Shown: positions 20,607 to 32,366 of the stretch, piece by piece
Position numbering within the stretch: position 1 is the stretch's first letter
Layout of the letters: the number at the start of each line of letters is the position of its first letter
Assembly: GCA_015345905.1 (NCBI GenBank)
Contig: JADDTR010000044.1
Location: 1-64,000 of the forward strand
Direction of reading: 5' to 3'
Length of the DNA: 64,000 bases
Origin: Aotearoamyces nothofagi
Lineage: Eukaryota; Ascomycota; Leotiomycetes; Leotiales; Tympanidaceae
Program-made: the position numbers and the translations under genes
The notes under the pieces: model-generated
Told to the model about the DNA's origin: nothing
Database searches by the model: none
Seen by the model: only the letters and a program-made list of their open reading frames with translations

Positions 20607-22758
20607 TTAACCTTCAATATGTGGTTGAGATGATCCGCCTTGGCCGAGTAGCTGAAGCGATCGCTGAGCCAGTTGTACAACCTCTCCTTCACCGTCTTCT
20701 TCGCCATCATCGTCTGATTCCACTTGCTTATCGGAAATTGTCTTAATCATCTGCACGATCTCCTCTGACTTCCCAATAAGGCTGATCAGCCTTCTGTCTT
20801 CGGATTCTAGAAGCTGCAGTAAGGTCCAAATGGCGATATGCTGGAACGTTCCGTCGCCACTAGCCAAGAATCTTTTCAAGTAGCCATGGATGCCACCGTT
20901 TGGCTCGTCCCAATATTGAATGAAAATTGAATAATCGCCGACTGAAGAGGAGTCAGTTTTTCTGGTCATCAGACTTTCTTATAGAACTTACCTTTAGAAG
21001 ATAGATTGCCAAGTGCCGCAGCACTGTTCCCTTGAACTTCAATGCTCTGGGAGTCTGTCAAGGGGATAAGAACGTCAAATACGCCAAGGTTTAGAAGATG
21101 GCTCTTCAAATCGTCGCTGAGAGCCAATACTGCGATGGCAGCCGTCATTTCAGACTGAACAGCTATTGGAACATCTAAGACTAGCTGCTTGCACTTCTGG
21201 ACGGCACCGGCTTCAAGGACAAGCTGTTTGTTCCGGTCAGAGCTTGCAGCAAGGTTCCGGAGTGTTGAAATCGCGTGACACTGGATTTCTTCGTTCTCTG
21301 TAGAGCCTAATAAGTCCACGAGAGGCTTGAGAAAGCCAGCGTCAATAATAGGAGACTCGTTCAATGGATGAATCGAGATGTTGCGTATACAGGCAACGGC
21401 GGACAGGATAAGTGGTAAGTATGAAGATTGTAGCAATCGAAGCAAAGGAGCTAGGCCTCGCGCCCTGACTATTTCGAGCTGGTACTTCTCGTCAGAAGCA
21501 AGGTTTCGGAGTGCCAATGCTGCTTGACATTGAACCTTTGGTGACGACGAATCCATAAGGTGGACTAGAGATTGGATAAGTCTAGTCTCGTTTTGGGCCA
21601 GTTTCTTGCGATTATTTGCATCAACAGCAATATTGCTAAGAGCAGTGGTGCAGTAATACTGGACATCTACATCGGATGAAGATAAGAGCTGGACTAATAC
21701 AGGTATAGCACCAGCATTAACAAGCTGCTGTCGGTTCTCGTCTGTAGGCAATTAGTCGTTTCGTCCAGATCTACAGCTAATAGGGCTACACATACCGGAG
21801 TGTGTCATATTCAGTAATGCTCCTGTGGCATTTCTTTGCACGCGCATGTCTTTCGACTTTGCGAGGCGGGTTAACGGTCCCAGAGCTCCAGATCTAGCGA
21901 TCTTGGCCTTGTTGTCCTCGTGTGTTGCTAAATTCGTAATGCATCCAACAGCGTTACATTGCACCTCGACGTTTGGAGACATCATCTGGCGGATCAGAGG
22001 CGTCAGGCCGCCTAGCATAACAATAGCAACCTTATTCTCGGCTTGGATTTGTTAGCATATGGGTAGTCCAAGCACCACAGGTGTGCAAGATTTCTTCTGA
22101 GCTACGTACTGTTGACTGCAAGATTCCCTAGCGCAGCGCTCGCTGCCCGTTGTACCTCAATGTCAGGGCTCTGTAGAAGGAATAGAATAGGCTCCAAGGT
22201 ATCGCGGTCAACTTCGCGGACATCTATTGGGGAGTCAGTCTTGTCCCGCGGGTACGCGTCTGCATAAGAAGTGGAATGAGATGTTGTAAAGGCTTGTTGC
22301 TAGAAAAAACAATGCTCCTCAATCATGGGTCTTCTGGGTTGAGAAGCCAAGCTACAGAACACCACCTTCGAGCAGATCTAGCGTTGGATGATCCTATATG
22401 GTATTGGCTCACCTCTTTCTGTGATTTCCGCGAACGTCAAACTCGCACTCCGTTGTAGGTCGACATTATCAGAGAAAACTAAGGTACTTAGAGCTCGGAG
22501 AGGCTCGCCGGAGAAGAAGTCGGTCTCGCCACGCTGTGTCCCGGTCAGTCATTGTCTGATGCTCCTGTCGAGGAGTCTTACGTTTTCCAGGTACTGGAGC
22601 AAGTCTGCGACAGCTTCTCTCTCGCTATCAGCAAGCACCGGCTCGTACAGGCCATCGCGGGACCTGCCTGTAGCAATGTCGTCATGAGTATCATTGAACA
22701 ACGTCTGGGATGGATGTTTAGTCGTACCTTTGCAACAGGAGGAGTTGCAGTTGCCCAT
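20607..22758 (-). CDS. VAC8: Vacuolar armadillo-repeat protein Vac8
   Basis: Lipid-anchored scaffold on the vacuole, needed for vacuole inheritance, nucleus-vacuole contacts and selective autophagy. Six exons (22582-22758, 22413-22533, 22110-22223, 21796-22041, 20992-21741, 20607-20941) give 580 residues. The start at 22756-22758 exposes [11 protein letters not shown]: Gly2 for N-myristoylation and Cys4, Cys8, Cys9 for palmitoylation, as in yeast Vac8. Nine or more ARM repeats follow, e.g. [40 protein letters not shown] and [20 protein letters not shown]. The C-terminus has a short acidic loop ([12 protein letters not shown]). A GTG two codons upstream of the ATG is not a start. Very secure. 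Confidence 0.96.
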
Positions 22759-23294
22759 CGCCACGGATCAGTCCCGGAGGACAAGGCGGCAACAGCTAGT
22801 CAAGAACGACCGTATTGATGAAATGCCAGCGAATTGTTGACCAGCAGCACGCGGTGTACTGAGCGGAGCTGGCAACGAGGACACCCAGCGTTTTGTGTCT
22901 GGGCGGGCCGACGGTTCACGGGTTCAGGTGGAGGAACCTTCGTGGATGGGCGATTCGCTGCGACGGGCACAGATGGTTGAGGATTCGGGATCTCTCAAGC
23001 CTTGGATTGACGAGCATGAGCATGAGCATACCTTAACTCGACTCAAGAGGCGACCTAAGCAGTGCTAGGCCAAGGTAGGTCAGGTAACGTTCGAAGGGAA
23101 GCCGCAAGGGTTGCCGGTTGTTGCCAGAATGCCACGCGCTAAGCTCGGTTATGCAGCGAGGTGTCTCTTTAGTGTGGCAGTGTGGGTGGAGAGAGAGAGT
23201 AAGTTAGCACTGTACTGTAGATACAGAGTGCTGTACAGCTCCTGGCTGTACGAGAGGAGAGGGCAGTCAGCCAGCGTGTGTCGCCTTTCTTTGC
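22759..23294. other. VAC8 upstream region
   Basis: No gene. Holds the VAC8 promoter; a short GAGCATGAGCATGAGCATACC repeat lies near 23011. Leads into the minisatellite block to the right. Confidence 0.5.
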
Positions 23295-23640
23295 TGGGTG
23301 CTGTAGGCACTGTAGGCGCTGTGGGCACGGTAAGTTAGGTACTGCAGGCGTTGTGAGCTTGGTGCTGGATGCACAGTTGGCGCTGTAGGCTATATAAGTC
23401 GGGTACAGTAGGTACAGTAGGTACTGTAGGCGCTGTAGGTACTGCAAGTTAGGTACTGCATGCACTGGAGGCTCTGTAAGATAGGTCCTGCATGCATTGT
23501 AGGCACAGCAGGCACAGTGGGCACTGTAGGCTCTGTAGGCTCTGTAGGCTCTCTAAATCAGGTACTGTAGGTCCTGTATGCACTGCACTGTAGGCTCTCC
23601 AAGTCAGGTACTGTAGGCGCTGTAGGCGCTGTACCTTGGG
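23295..23640. repeat. Degenerate minisatellite, CTGTAGGCN-type unit
   Basis: About 350 bp of diverged tandem copies of a 9-10 bp unit close to CTGTAGGCG or CTGTAGGTA (for example around 23298-23330, 23400-23450 and 23510-23560). The top strand is almost free of any other sequence. It shows no coding logic, though the repeat keeps frames open in places. Confidence 0.9.
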
Positions 23641-23666
23641 TACCTTGCCTAGCATAGCACCGCAAC

Positions 23667-23691
23667 CTACAGGCTACAGGCTACAGGCTAC
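23667..23691. repeat. Short 7-bp tandem repeat (CTACAGG)
   Basis: Three perfect CTACAGG units plus CTAC, the reverse complement theme of the adjoining minisatellite (CCTGTAG). Confidence 0.95.
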
Positions 23692-23938
23692 ACCACACCC
23701 GTAAGGTACAGTATGCTCGTGAGGCGTCAGGACCGTGCAAAGCCGGCTGCGACGACATGATTTGGTAAGCCACGATAGCTTGGCTGGGTCCTGTAGCCAC
23801 CTGCCTAGATCGCTACCTTCTCCTGGCGTACAGTACAGTGCTTACTTACAGTACTCTACAACCCCTAAAGAGTTGCGTCTCATCGCTGTGGCTTGCTGCG
23901 TCCAGTGGCTAAGGGTGTCTATCCACAGGAACCTACGA

Positions 23939-24003
23939 CCAGTAGTCATATGCTTGTCTCAAAGATTAAGCCGTGCATGTCTAAGCATAAGGAATCTATA
24001 CCG
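23939..24003 (+). pseudogene. Stray 65-bp fragment of 18S rRNA 5' end
   Basis: The stretch matches, from memory, the universal start of eukaryotic small-subunit rRNA: AGTAGTCATATGCTTGTCTC, AAAGATTAAGCC, GCATGTCTAAG and AATCTATACC appear in the right order and spacing. I see three substitutions against the standard sequence (near 23972, 23985 and 23991). The match stops abruptly at both ends; the nucleotides before CCAGTAG and after CTATACC do not fit 18S. It is not a functional rRNA gene. It sits between minisatellites, as an inserted rDNA crumb might. Confidence 0.9.
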
Positions 24004-24104
24004 TCGACACCTTACTCTCCCCATTCCCTCCCTATCCTTATCACCCATACAAGCGAGGCACAGTAGTACGATGGCACCTGGGTTTGGTATACTGTATATA
24101 TATA

Positions 24105-24152
24105 TCTGCATGTCTGCATGTCTGCATGTCTGTACGTCTGTACGTCTGTATG
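24105..24152. repeat. 8-bp tandem repeat, six copies
   Basis: Three TCTGCATG units followed by two TCTGTACG and one TCTGTATG. The copies vary only at positions 5-7, suggesting slippage plus point change. Confidence 0.95.
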
Positions 24153-24370
24153 CACGTCGCCTACCATTTGCCCGCCACTGCCCTGCCACCAGCCTACCTC
24201 GCCTTCCCTTACGCCGCCGCCTACAGCTCCGGACCTCCTGTCCTGCATCGTACTTGCACGTACCTGCGCACAAGATGCAATGCCCTCTCCCACCCGCTAC
24301 AAGTTGCCCACGGAAACCGCGGTCCACCTTGGCCTTGCGTTATACATTTTGCATCCCTTGCACATTCCTT

Positions 24371-24413
24371 GCACACGTTCTTGCACACGTTCCTGCACAC
24401 GTTCGCGCACACG
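24371..24413. repeat. 12-bp tandem repeat (GCACACGTTCNN)
   Basis: Three full copies and a partial fourth of GCACACGTTCTT / CT / GC. Each contains an ACACGT core. Non-coding. Confidence 0.95.
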
Positions 24414-25791
24414 CCTCGTCGTCCGATCTGTCACATGCGGATATCACTTAGTCCAGCAAAAGCAAAAGTGACACGGCAGCCCGGCTGGCGATAGGTCATC
24501 AGACAGCCACCACCACCCCCTCCACGGCCTGATATCAGACATACGGATATAGCCTCTGTATTCGCGGCAGATTAGACATCTTCTAAACATGCTGCTGCTG
24601 CTGCTCAAAGCCTTGCCTCGTGGTCAGTCTCGATCAACCCCATCGACATGGTCTCCGTTGGGGAGGCCCTGATCCTGACGATTGGGGCCCCCTGTGTTTG
24701 ACGCGTCTCAAGCGACTCCGCTCCAATCTAGGATCGAGGGTAGCGACACCTGCAGACATGGCCTTAACTCATCCATGTCTTCCCTTCTCCATAGGTGCAA
24801 CTTGTGTTTCTAACAATGATTATCCTCTCTGGTCAGGCCTCCGATGCCTTCTTCTCCTATTTCCACCATCATCATTAGGCAATGAAGCACGGAATATAGA
24901 AACAAAACTGCTGATTCATGAAGGTTTATGTGATAAGAGCAAACTCTTATAATATAGTGCCCGGTATCTTCGCTCTGTGAGACTTTGACAAGAAAGCTCA
25001 GTTGCTGCAACTTCGGTAATAGACTTATGGATTATCGTTTCCGTTGGCCATGGCCTGGCCATGGTCTGTACGTATCATACCACGCTACATCTGTCAGTAT
25101 TCAGGGCTCAGCTCGGGATAAGCCTATAGATATTATTGTGTGCATAAATTCATAGTTACGTTAGAGTCCTCGTACTAAATAAAGGTAGACTGAGTCAGCT
25201 AGATAGCCTCGGACTCCTAGAAGAGCGTAGCATATGATAACAACGAGTCTGAACAGTACAGTACTGCATCTAGCTACAAATGACCCGTGTCTTTGCTGGA
25301 AATCGGGTGAGACATCTATGGCACATTGCTGCCCCTATCTGCAGATAACGATATATTTGCTCTTGGTTGGTGACACTGGCTCGCTGTAGTTCTTAGCCAT
25401 AGATAACACCTAATATCTACACTCTGATGATGTAGACGAAGCCCACAATCGCCTCTCAAATGCCTGCAAGATCTATATTGTGTTATTTTGACTAATGATA
25501 TGTAACATGTCTAAAAGAACGCCAGAGACAGTTCGTTACCCGGTAATCGGTGAAGGCGTCCAGCCCAGCCCAGCTCAGCGAGAGGCTCTTGACTCCTTGG
25601 CCAGCTCAAGCGAGTCCCAAGAGGGCTCGTCACAGCCCGGTAGGAGGTCCCCAAGTAAGTGCTGCCAACGCAAGTGATGCGCCCAAGATAGACAGCAGGA
25701 GCTCCAGTCTTTTTTTCATCAGTAGTGCACGATGAGAACTCCTCGTCGAATCCCCCCTGCCGCTTAACCCCGGCGCCTGTCCGCTAAAAAG
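24414..25791. other. Gene-poor stretch between minisatellites and SNF4
   Basis: About 1.4 kb without a supportable coding region. A CTG run occurs at about 24591-24605. The part 24800-25500 is AT-rich with many TA steps, which would fit old repeat-induced point mutation of a lost element, but I find no recognisable element sequence. A palindromic GGCCATGGCCTGGCCATGG lies near 25046. Confidence 0.5.
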
Positions 25792-25843
25792 TCCGACGAT
25801 CAGGTCGGAGATCGGGGGCTCGATTGATCCGGGGTAAATCGAG
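25792..25843. promoter_or_regulatory. Two adjacent inverted repeats upstream of SNF4
   Basis: TCCGAC (25792-25797) pairs with GTCGGA (25804-25809) across 6 bases. CTCGATT (25819-25825) pairs with AATCGAG (25837-25843) across 11 bases. Several CGG/CCG triplets lie in and between them, the half-site of fungal Zn2Cys6 regulators. Either operators or a structured leader; untested. Confidence 0.5.
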
Positions 25844-26025
25844 TTGCACGTGAAGTCTATCTAGCTCCCCCACGTTCTACGGTCGCTGTAACTGTAACCC
25901 GTACTCGCAACTTCGTTCGGCCACTTCCAATCAACCTGAAGCCTCGTCAGGTCACAACAGAATCATCCGACGGCTGACAGGCATCTGCGGTATACAAAGA
26001 GCCAAGCGAATCGCTATCGATATCG

Positions 26026-26067
26026 ATGTACATGCCACGAATGAAAGTCATCCTCAGCAATGCCTGA
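26026..26067 (+). promoter_or_regulatory. Upstream ORF overlapping the SNF4 start
   Basis: A 13-codon frame with three in-frame ATGs (26026, 26032, 26041) ends in TGA at 26065-26067, so it overlaps the SNF4 ATG at 26060 by eight bases in another frame. If the mRNA begins upstream of 26026, initiation on it would compete with SNF4 translation. The transcription start is not known. Confidence 0.6.
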
Positions 26068-27399
26068 TACGCCAGAGACTCGGCCACCTGCCGTCGCCAG
26101 TGTCAACGACAGCATCCCACCGCCAACAGACTCCTCTACCCATAGTGGTCACGAGTCACCTTTCGTGCAGCCGAAGACATACCTCCGTCCCGGAGTCCCC
26201 AAATCCACAATGGAGTCGAAACTGACGCCCCTGGACAAGGACCAAATGCATGGATTGGTAAGTCGTCATGCAGTTAGCCCTATGTCAACCTGCTGTATGA
26301 TCGCACGAGCCCTCTTGGGATACCGGTGCGCTAAGAGACCACAAGGCTGACAGCTTCGTCTGATAGAAAGCGATTCGAGATTTCCTCAAGGTTCGCACCA
26401 GCTATGACGTCCTCCCTCTATCCTTCCGCTTGATCATCTTGAACACCGACCTCCTGGTCAAGAAGAGCCTCAATATCCTGCTGCAAAATGGTATGCCTCC
26501 CCTCGATGTAAACTAGCAATGAATATGTCCTCATACGATAGCATTCTAGGTATTGTCTCCGCTCCTTTGTGGGACTCGCATACATCCACATTTGGTGGGC
26601 TCTTGACAACTTCGGACTATATCAACGTGATCCAGTATTACTGGCAGAACCCTGATGCCTTGGGCCAGATCGACCAGTTTCGCTTAAGCAGCTTGAGAGG
26701 TAGGTGAAATGATATGCTGGTAGAGGATCTGTGCTTTGCTAACAGGCTCTAGATATCGAAAAAGCCATACACGTCCTTCCCATCGAGACTCTCTCCGTCC
26801 ATCCAATGCGACCACTATATGAAGCCTGTCGTCGTATGCTTGATTCGCGTGCGCGACGTATCCCGCTGGTTGACATCGACGACGAGACTAAAAGAGAGAT
26901 GGTTGTCAGTGTAGTCACACAATACCGTATCCTGAAGTTCATTGCAGTAAACGTTACCGAGACCGAAATGTTAAAGAAGAGTGTCTCAGAGATTGGACTC
27001 GGGTCATACGGACACCTGCAGACCGCAGGCATGGATACTCCCGTAATCGACGTCATCCACATGATGGTCAAGAAAAGTATTTCTAGTGTGCCAATTGTCG
27101 ATAATGACAATCGGGTGCTCAACGTCTTTGAAGCCGTGGACGTGATCACGATCATCAAAGGCGGCGTGTATGATGGCCTAACCACGAGCGTTGGCGAGGC
27201 TCTATCCAACCGAGCCGAGGACTTTCCTGGCATTTACACCTGCAGCATGGAAGATCGACTAGATACGATCTTTGATACTCTCCGAAAGTCGAGAGTTCAT
27301 CGTTTCGTTGTTATAGATGAAGAGAACAAACTCAAGGGTGTTATCTCTCTTTCGGATATTTTGAAGTACGTTTTGCTCGAGGGTGAAGAACATGACTAA
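26060..27399 (+). CDS. SNF4: AMP-activated kinase gamma subunit (Snf4)
   Basis: Regulatory nucleotide-binding subunit of the SNF1/AMPK complex, which switches metabolism under glucose limitation. Exons 26060-26257, 26367-26490, 26550-26699 and 26753-27399 give 372 residues. After a Pro/Ser-rich N-terminus (~60 residues) come four CBS modules: [20 protein letters not shown] with [60 protein letters not shown]; and [20 protein letters not shown] with [13 protein letters not shown]. The RIPLVD and HRFVVID segments are the nucleotide-site strands. All joins are in frame. An upstream ORF overlaps the start. Confidence 0.97.
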
Positions 27400-27861
27400 G
27401 GTGTCGAGGCTGGATGGTAATTCGAGGATAGTCCCATTTGCTGGAAGGCGTTGCATAGCGATAAGGCGTCAAGGGTAGCAGACTGAAGCTTGCATAGCAT
27501 CATCTGCGTTCTGATATATTTCATAGAAGTCGGGATTTCGAGAATATCACGTTCTCTAAAGAGTCTGCCACCCTCGAGGGCATCTTTTAATGATCTAAAG
27601 CTGTTAACAAACCTCTGAATAATTGTTCCAGAAGATTACAAATGCTCGTTAGTTCCACATCAACTTCTATAATGTCCTGGAATTAGTTCCTGTGCCGGGA
27701 AGGAGTTGTTGTGGTTGTGGTTGAGGTGCAGTATGTGCTTGCCGTTTGTGTCGAGGACTTATCAATCCTAGACGGAAGTAGACTACAAATGATTTTCACT
27801 TACCGGTCATATAGTGTTTACTATTACATTCTTGGTCATCGCATCATTCTATTTAAACATA
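27400..27861. other. Intergenic SNF4 to RhoGAP gene
   Basis: No gene. Moderately AT-rich; carries the RhoGAP promoter. Confidence 0.5.
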
Positions 27862-30800
27862 ATGGCATCATCACATACAAGCAATTACACCTGTCAAGAC
27901 TGCAAACCAGCTCTTAGTTCTCGCCTATCATCCTCCACGCTGTTCATCCAAAAACATTCGTACAATCGTTTAGATGCACAAGCTGAGAGTACAGACATGA
28001 GTATAGTGCAAGGACTTCTTGGGAATGGTGAAAGTATTCAATAAAAGCAACAGCCAGTGTTTACTGATTCTACCTAGATCCTCCACGGATCCCACCTCGA
28101 AGAAGCTCATTTGTACAGGCCTCACCGAGCCAGCAGGGGCTTCTCTTCCGAAACTGTAACGTATGCCAGATTGGTATCGAATCAACAAGGGACAGGCGTC
28201 CAGGACACAATGCAACGAGCAATACATGGACTTCTTCAAGCGGTGATGCCTCCGAGATGGACGAAATCGAGGACCGAACACCATTTGTACTAGAATACAA
28301 CAGAATTGCCAAGAAGGTAGGGGGATGCCGAAGAAGTGTGACTGCGACTTGCTAAAACTACTATGAACAGTACGGAGTCCAGAACATCGTTCCTGATGAG
28401 TATGAGACAGTCAGCGTGAGTTACGCTGCTCTGCTTTGAGTCTTCAATACTAACCACGGAGGTAGGTAGATAGAGTTACAGTAACTGAGAGGCAAGACAG
28501 CTGGATCATGAGAAAGTTTCTAAGAAGGTCCTCGTCTGTGCAGGCAATCAAGGTTAAGCCGGAAAAGCATCTAAAGCACAGGAGAAGTATTAGTGATCTT
28601 TCTCTGCGTATACGAACGAAGAGAGATGACCTGAAGGATAAGCATCTAGCAGAGCTTGTACGCCTGTGTGGTGTGAGCCTATTATATTTACCTGCAGAAT
28701 ATGCTGCTAGCACATTGGGAGTTCCAACGTGCTTCCGGGCGACAGCTCAATATCTTGTTCAACATGGTAAGAAGCATTTTCAAATATTATTGTCGCTTTA
28801 CTAACAAGTCTTCAGCCACCACAACTAGAGGACTCTTCCGTATCCCTGGGTCACACAATAGTGTTAACTCACTCTACAATTATTATGCTTCGCAAGGAGA
28901 AGACGGTGATATAATTAGTGACACCGTCAGGTGCCCAACGCTCCCAGAACATATCCCATGCGACGTGCACGACGTGGCCTCCACGTTCAAGAAATTCCTA
29001 TTCGGGCTACCGGGAGGTATCATTGGCAATGCCTGGCTCTTTGATGCGCTCATATGTATTCACAATCAGCTGGAACCAGAACCGGAATGGACAAGAACAA
29101 AGCAGAGCAAAGTTCGAGCACGGCTAATCGCACTTGCTGTAGCCACTCACCCCTCTCGGTATCGACGTGAGCTTATCTGCGCAGTATTTGGCCTTCTCTG
29201 CATGGTTGGTCGAGCAGCAGAGACAACCAACCGAGAGGACATCCGTGGAAGACCTCTCCCAACGTCGGATTTGATGGGCTACGGGCCACTTGGTACTATA
29301 TTTGGCCCGCTGCTAATTGGAGAATTACTGGATAAGTACTCTGTATGCGTTGTGAACGCGCGAGCAACTCTCGTGTTGTATAAGCAAAGTCCAATCAGGT
29401 CATTGAAAGGGAGGCCCAAAAAGTCTAAGAGTGCCGACGATTCTCTTGTTGCATCTAATCAGGCAAATGAGAAGTCAAAAGTTGTCAACAGCATAGCTGA
29501 GATGCTGATTACCCATTGGCGCGAGGTTGCTCGCCACATGAAGGCCCTAGGCGCTTTGAAGTCAACGAAGTCATGTCAGAATATGTCTCTAGTAAACAAT
29601 ATCAAGCTTCTTCGACCATCGGCTTCAGAGTCTTTTGCAATTCGTAGGCCTCCAGACTGGATTATGGATGGGACATCCGCTTGTCGAATTGATAGAAGTA
29701 ACTCGCCAACTCCATCTTCACGTAAGCGTTAACTACCCATTTATTAGCTGAAAAAGGAAGGCATATTAATCATATTTAATCTAGGCAATCGGAATTTTAG
29801 ATCAGACACCAAGTCTCAGCAGCAAAGAGCTGACCAGGAAGGAGATACCTTGTCAGTCACCAAGAAAAGATCAAGGTTGAAGGCGGCGTCTAGTCAAAAA
29901 CTCACTGGAGCAAGAGCTATGAGTTTTTTAACACCAACTGCCGAGGAAAAGGAAATCTCTGATGAAGGCATTTATGTAAGACCTGCCCCAGACGTCGTAG
30001 ATGGCCGGGATCAACCTTTGCCAAACTCCTATGAAGAAGGTGGCCATCAAGATTCTCCGCTGTCAAGTCGATTGGATAAAAGAACTCCTCTCGGCACCCT
30101 TCCTCTCCCTCTTAACCAAGTATTGCTAGAACCCATCCTCACACCGAACCAGCAAGATCCTCCGATAATCACGATGCAAGAGCCACTAATCACATCAACT
30201 CACGATACTCTACCGCCAAACCATCAACGAAATTTAGATCATACTAACATCAAGACCGAGCCAGCTAGTGCTGGTGTCCACGCTTTACCAAGTTCTCTTC
30301 AACCCAATTCACCACTTTTTGTTAGGAAGAAATTAAGACACAAGCCGTCAACCAAAACTAGTATACCTTCTGGCCATGAAAAGGAAGATCCAGTTTTAGA
30401 GCTTGCAAAAATATCTACGATATCACTGACCCCGCACGTTGAAGTCGTAGAATATACTTTTAAAAGTAGCACCCCAATACGTAGTGCAACTCCACTGTCT
30501 AAGACTGACGTTAAGGATGGCGGATATATCGAGCAATCCGGTGGCTACGGGCCCCTCTTGGGAAATCTCGAAGCATCACCTCAAGTGGCAAAAGGTATAA
30601 CGCCCCGCAGACTTCAAGGTATTGTTGCTAGCGATCCTCCTCGATCTGCTCCTAACTCCAACGTACGTATAAAAGCACATGTACGATCGGATCCACCAAT
30701 GCGCCAAAAAGGACTGTACAGTAGCACGGCCAACCGTGCTAGAGATCCATTGTCAAGAGTCTCAAAAGAGGATGATATGGCATCTTTAGCTTCTCTAGCT

Positions 30801-32366
30801 GAAATTATAAAGTCCATGGACGAACCGTTACAGCTTCAGCCAGCTATGGTTTCAGAACCGGATGAACACCGAGATTCAGCAATAGAGCTCGATAACACGG
30901 CCATGTCTTTGCAGTTGGCAGCATCTACGCCGATGACAGTCCCTTTACAGCTGGTGGAACCTATGCAGATGGCTCTATCTCAGGGGCTGGCGCAAGGTTA
31001 TAAAACTGAACATGGGGACAGAAGAACTGGTTTTGGTGGTGATGGGGAGAACGAAGCGGGTTTAACAGAAAAAAATGATACTGCAATTCCAAAGCCAAGT
31101 AAGGAACCTTCAACACCTCGACGAATTAGAACCGATTCAACTACCACAAATCGTGGTGGTGGTAGTCGTGTGAAAGCAATGGCAGCCAAGTTCGATAATG
31201 CAGATCGTGGCTTAGGTCTATCGGCATCTGAAACCAAACAAACCGACTCTCGTAGCGGTAGCTGCCGCTCTCAAGTTAAGCCTGCGGTCATTTCTGGCTA
31301 CACAATTAATCCCTCCTCACCTACTCCCTGGTGGGACAGATCCAGCAAGTCTGAGAGATCAACAAAGTCCAGTCACAGTGCAGTACCAACAGAGCAGCTT
31401 CAACAATCATCTCAGAAACCGGGACTATTCAAGCAGTATAGCTATGAGTCCCCAAAATCCATCTCTGACGTCCATATTTCTAGGACTGAACCAGTTCCAT
31501 CTCGGTCCAGGCCCCGATCTTCGAATAGATCATCCCAAATTAGTTCTGGGTCGCCTCGTAGGCAGAAGCTGGCTGCATCTCCACTTACAATGCGACCTAG
31601 TCTGTGTGATATAGGATATAGTAATGGCAGCTTTGCTCTCCAGAGGCAGACCAGTTTAGGTACAATACTCCCAAGGCCAAACGAACCACCTGTCGCTCAA
31701 CATTTGAACTTGGCTCGGCCGCCATCGACTCCTCGCATGGACCAATCTCCCTCGCCTTTCGATTTCCCAAACGAAGGCAGTCTAGGACTTGCTATAAGTG
31801 AAGTTGGTAGTGCATCTGCTAGTAGGTCATGGCTCAAAGACAGCGAGACATCTACGTTATATGCACAAATTTGTAGCCTTCAGCGACAGTTGGAGATAAA
31901 GACCGAAGAAGCAGAGAATACTCGGCAACAGCTTGCTATAAGGGGCAGCATGAACGACTTGGGAACTCTAAGTGAGCAGTTGAGACAATCCAAGAGGGAC
32001 TTGCACATGTGGCGGACTCGCGCAGAGACTGCGGAGAGAAGATTGGAGATGCTTTTAGAACTTACACCAAACGAAGAGTTAGAATCTGGCTCTAGAGACC
32101 CGGCTTTGGCCATGAACAGTACCTCCAGATATCCGAGAGCTTATAGTGCAATTGGTGCAGAGGATGATGCTCAGGTCAAAAATGGAATAAGGAGAGCATT
32201 GCATGGAATGGACGGAAACATTAGTGAGAGTGGATCTACGGAGAGTAACGAAACAATCAGGAGAATCGTCTCTAGTTACACAAGGAGGACAGAAAGTCAG
32301 TTGTCGGAATCCGAGAATGTTACGTATGCTGTAGGGCAACTGACTGAACCTTGTGAATTGCCATGA
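27862..32366 (+). CDS. Rho GTPase-activating protein, large
   Basis: Stimulates GTP hydrolysis on a Rho/Cdc42-type GTPase, controlling actin and polarity at the cell cortex. Six exons: 27862-28000, 28078-28316, 28371-28415, 28466-28766, 28816-29721 and 29785-32366, 1403 residues. The N-terminus has two Cys pairs (YTCQDCKPAL at ~10 and FRNCNVCQIG at ~70) that could bind one zinc. A basic linker leads to the RhoGAP domain at about residues 190-400: VPTCFRATAQYLVQH, the arginine finger in TTRGLFRIPGSHN, PEHIPCDVHDVASTFKKFL and GYGPLGTIFGPLLIG. The long C-terminal half is Ser/Pro-rich and disordered, ending in a coiled coil (~1240-1310, ICSLQRQLEIKTEEAENTRQ). The 5' exons are my reconstruction: the frame holds through all joins, but the first donor (GTATAG) is weak, so the N-terminus is less sure than the rest. 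Confidence 0.88.

Noticed and set aside
24012-24494. Overlapping frames encoding His/Cys/Thr repeats
   Set aside because: They translate the 8-bp and 12-bp tandem repeats; repeats keep any frame open.
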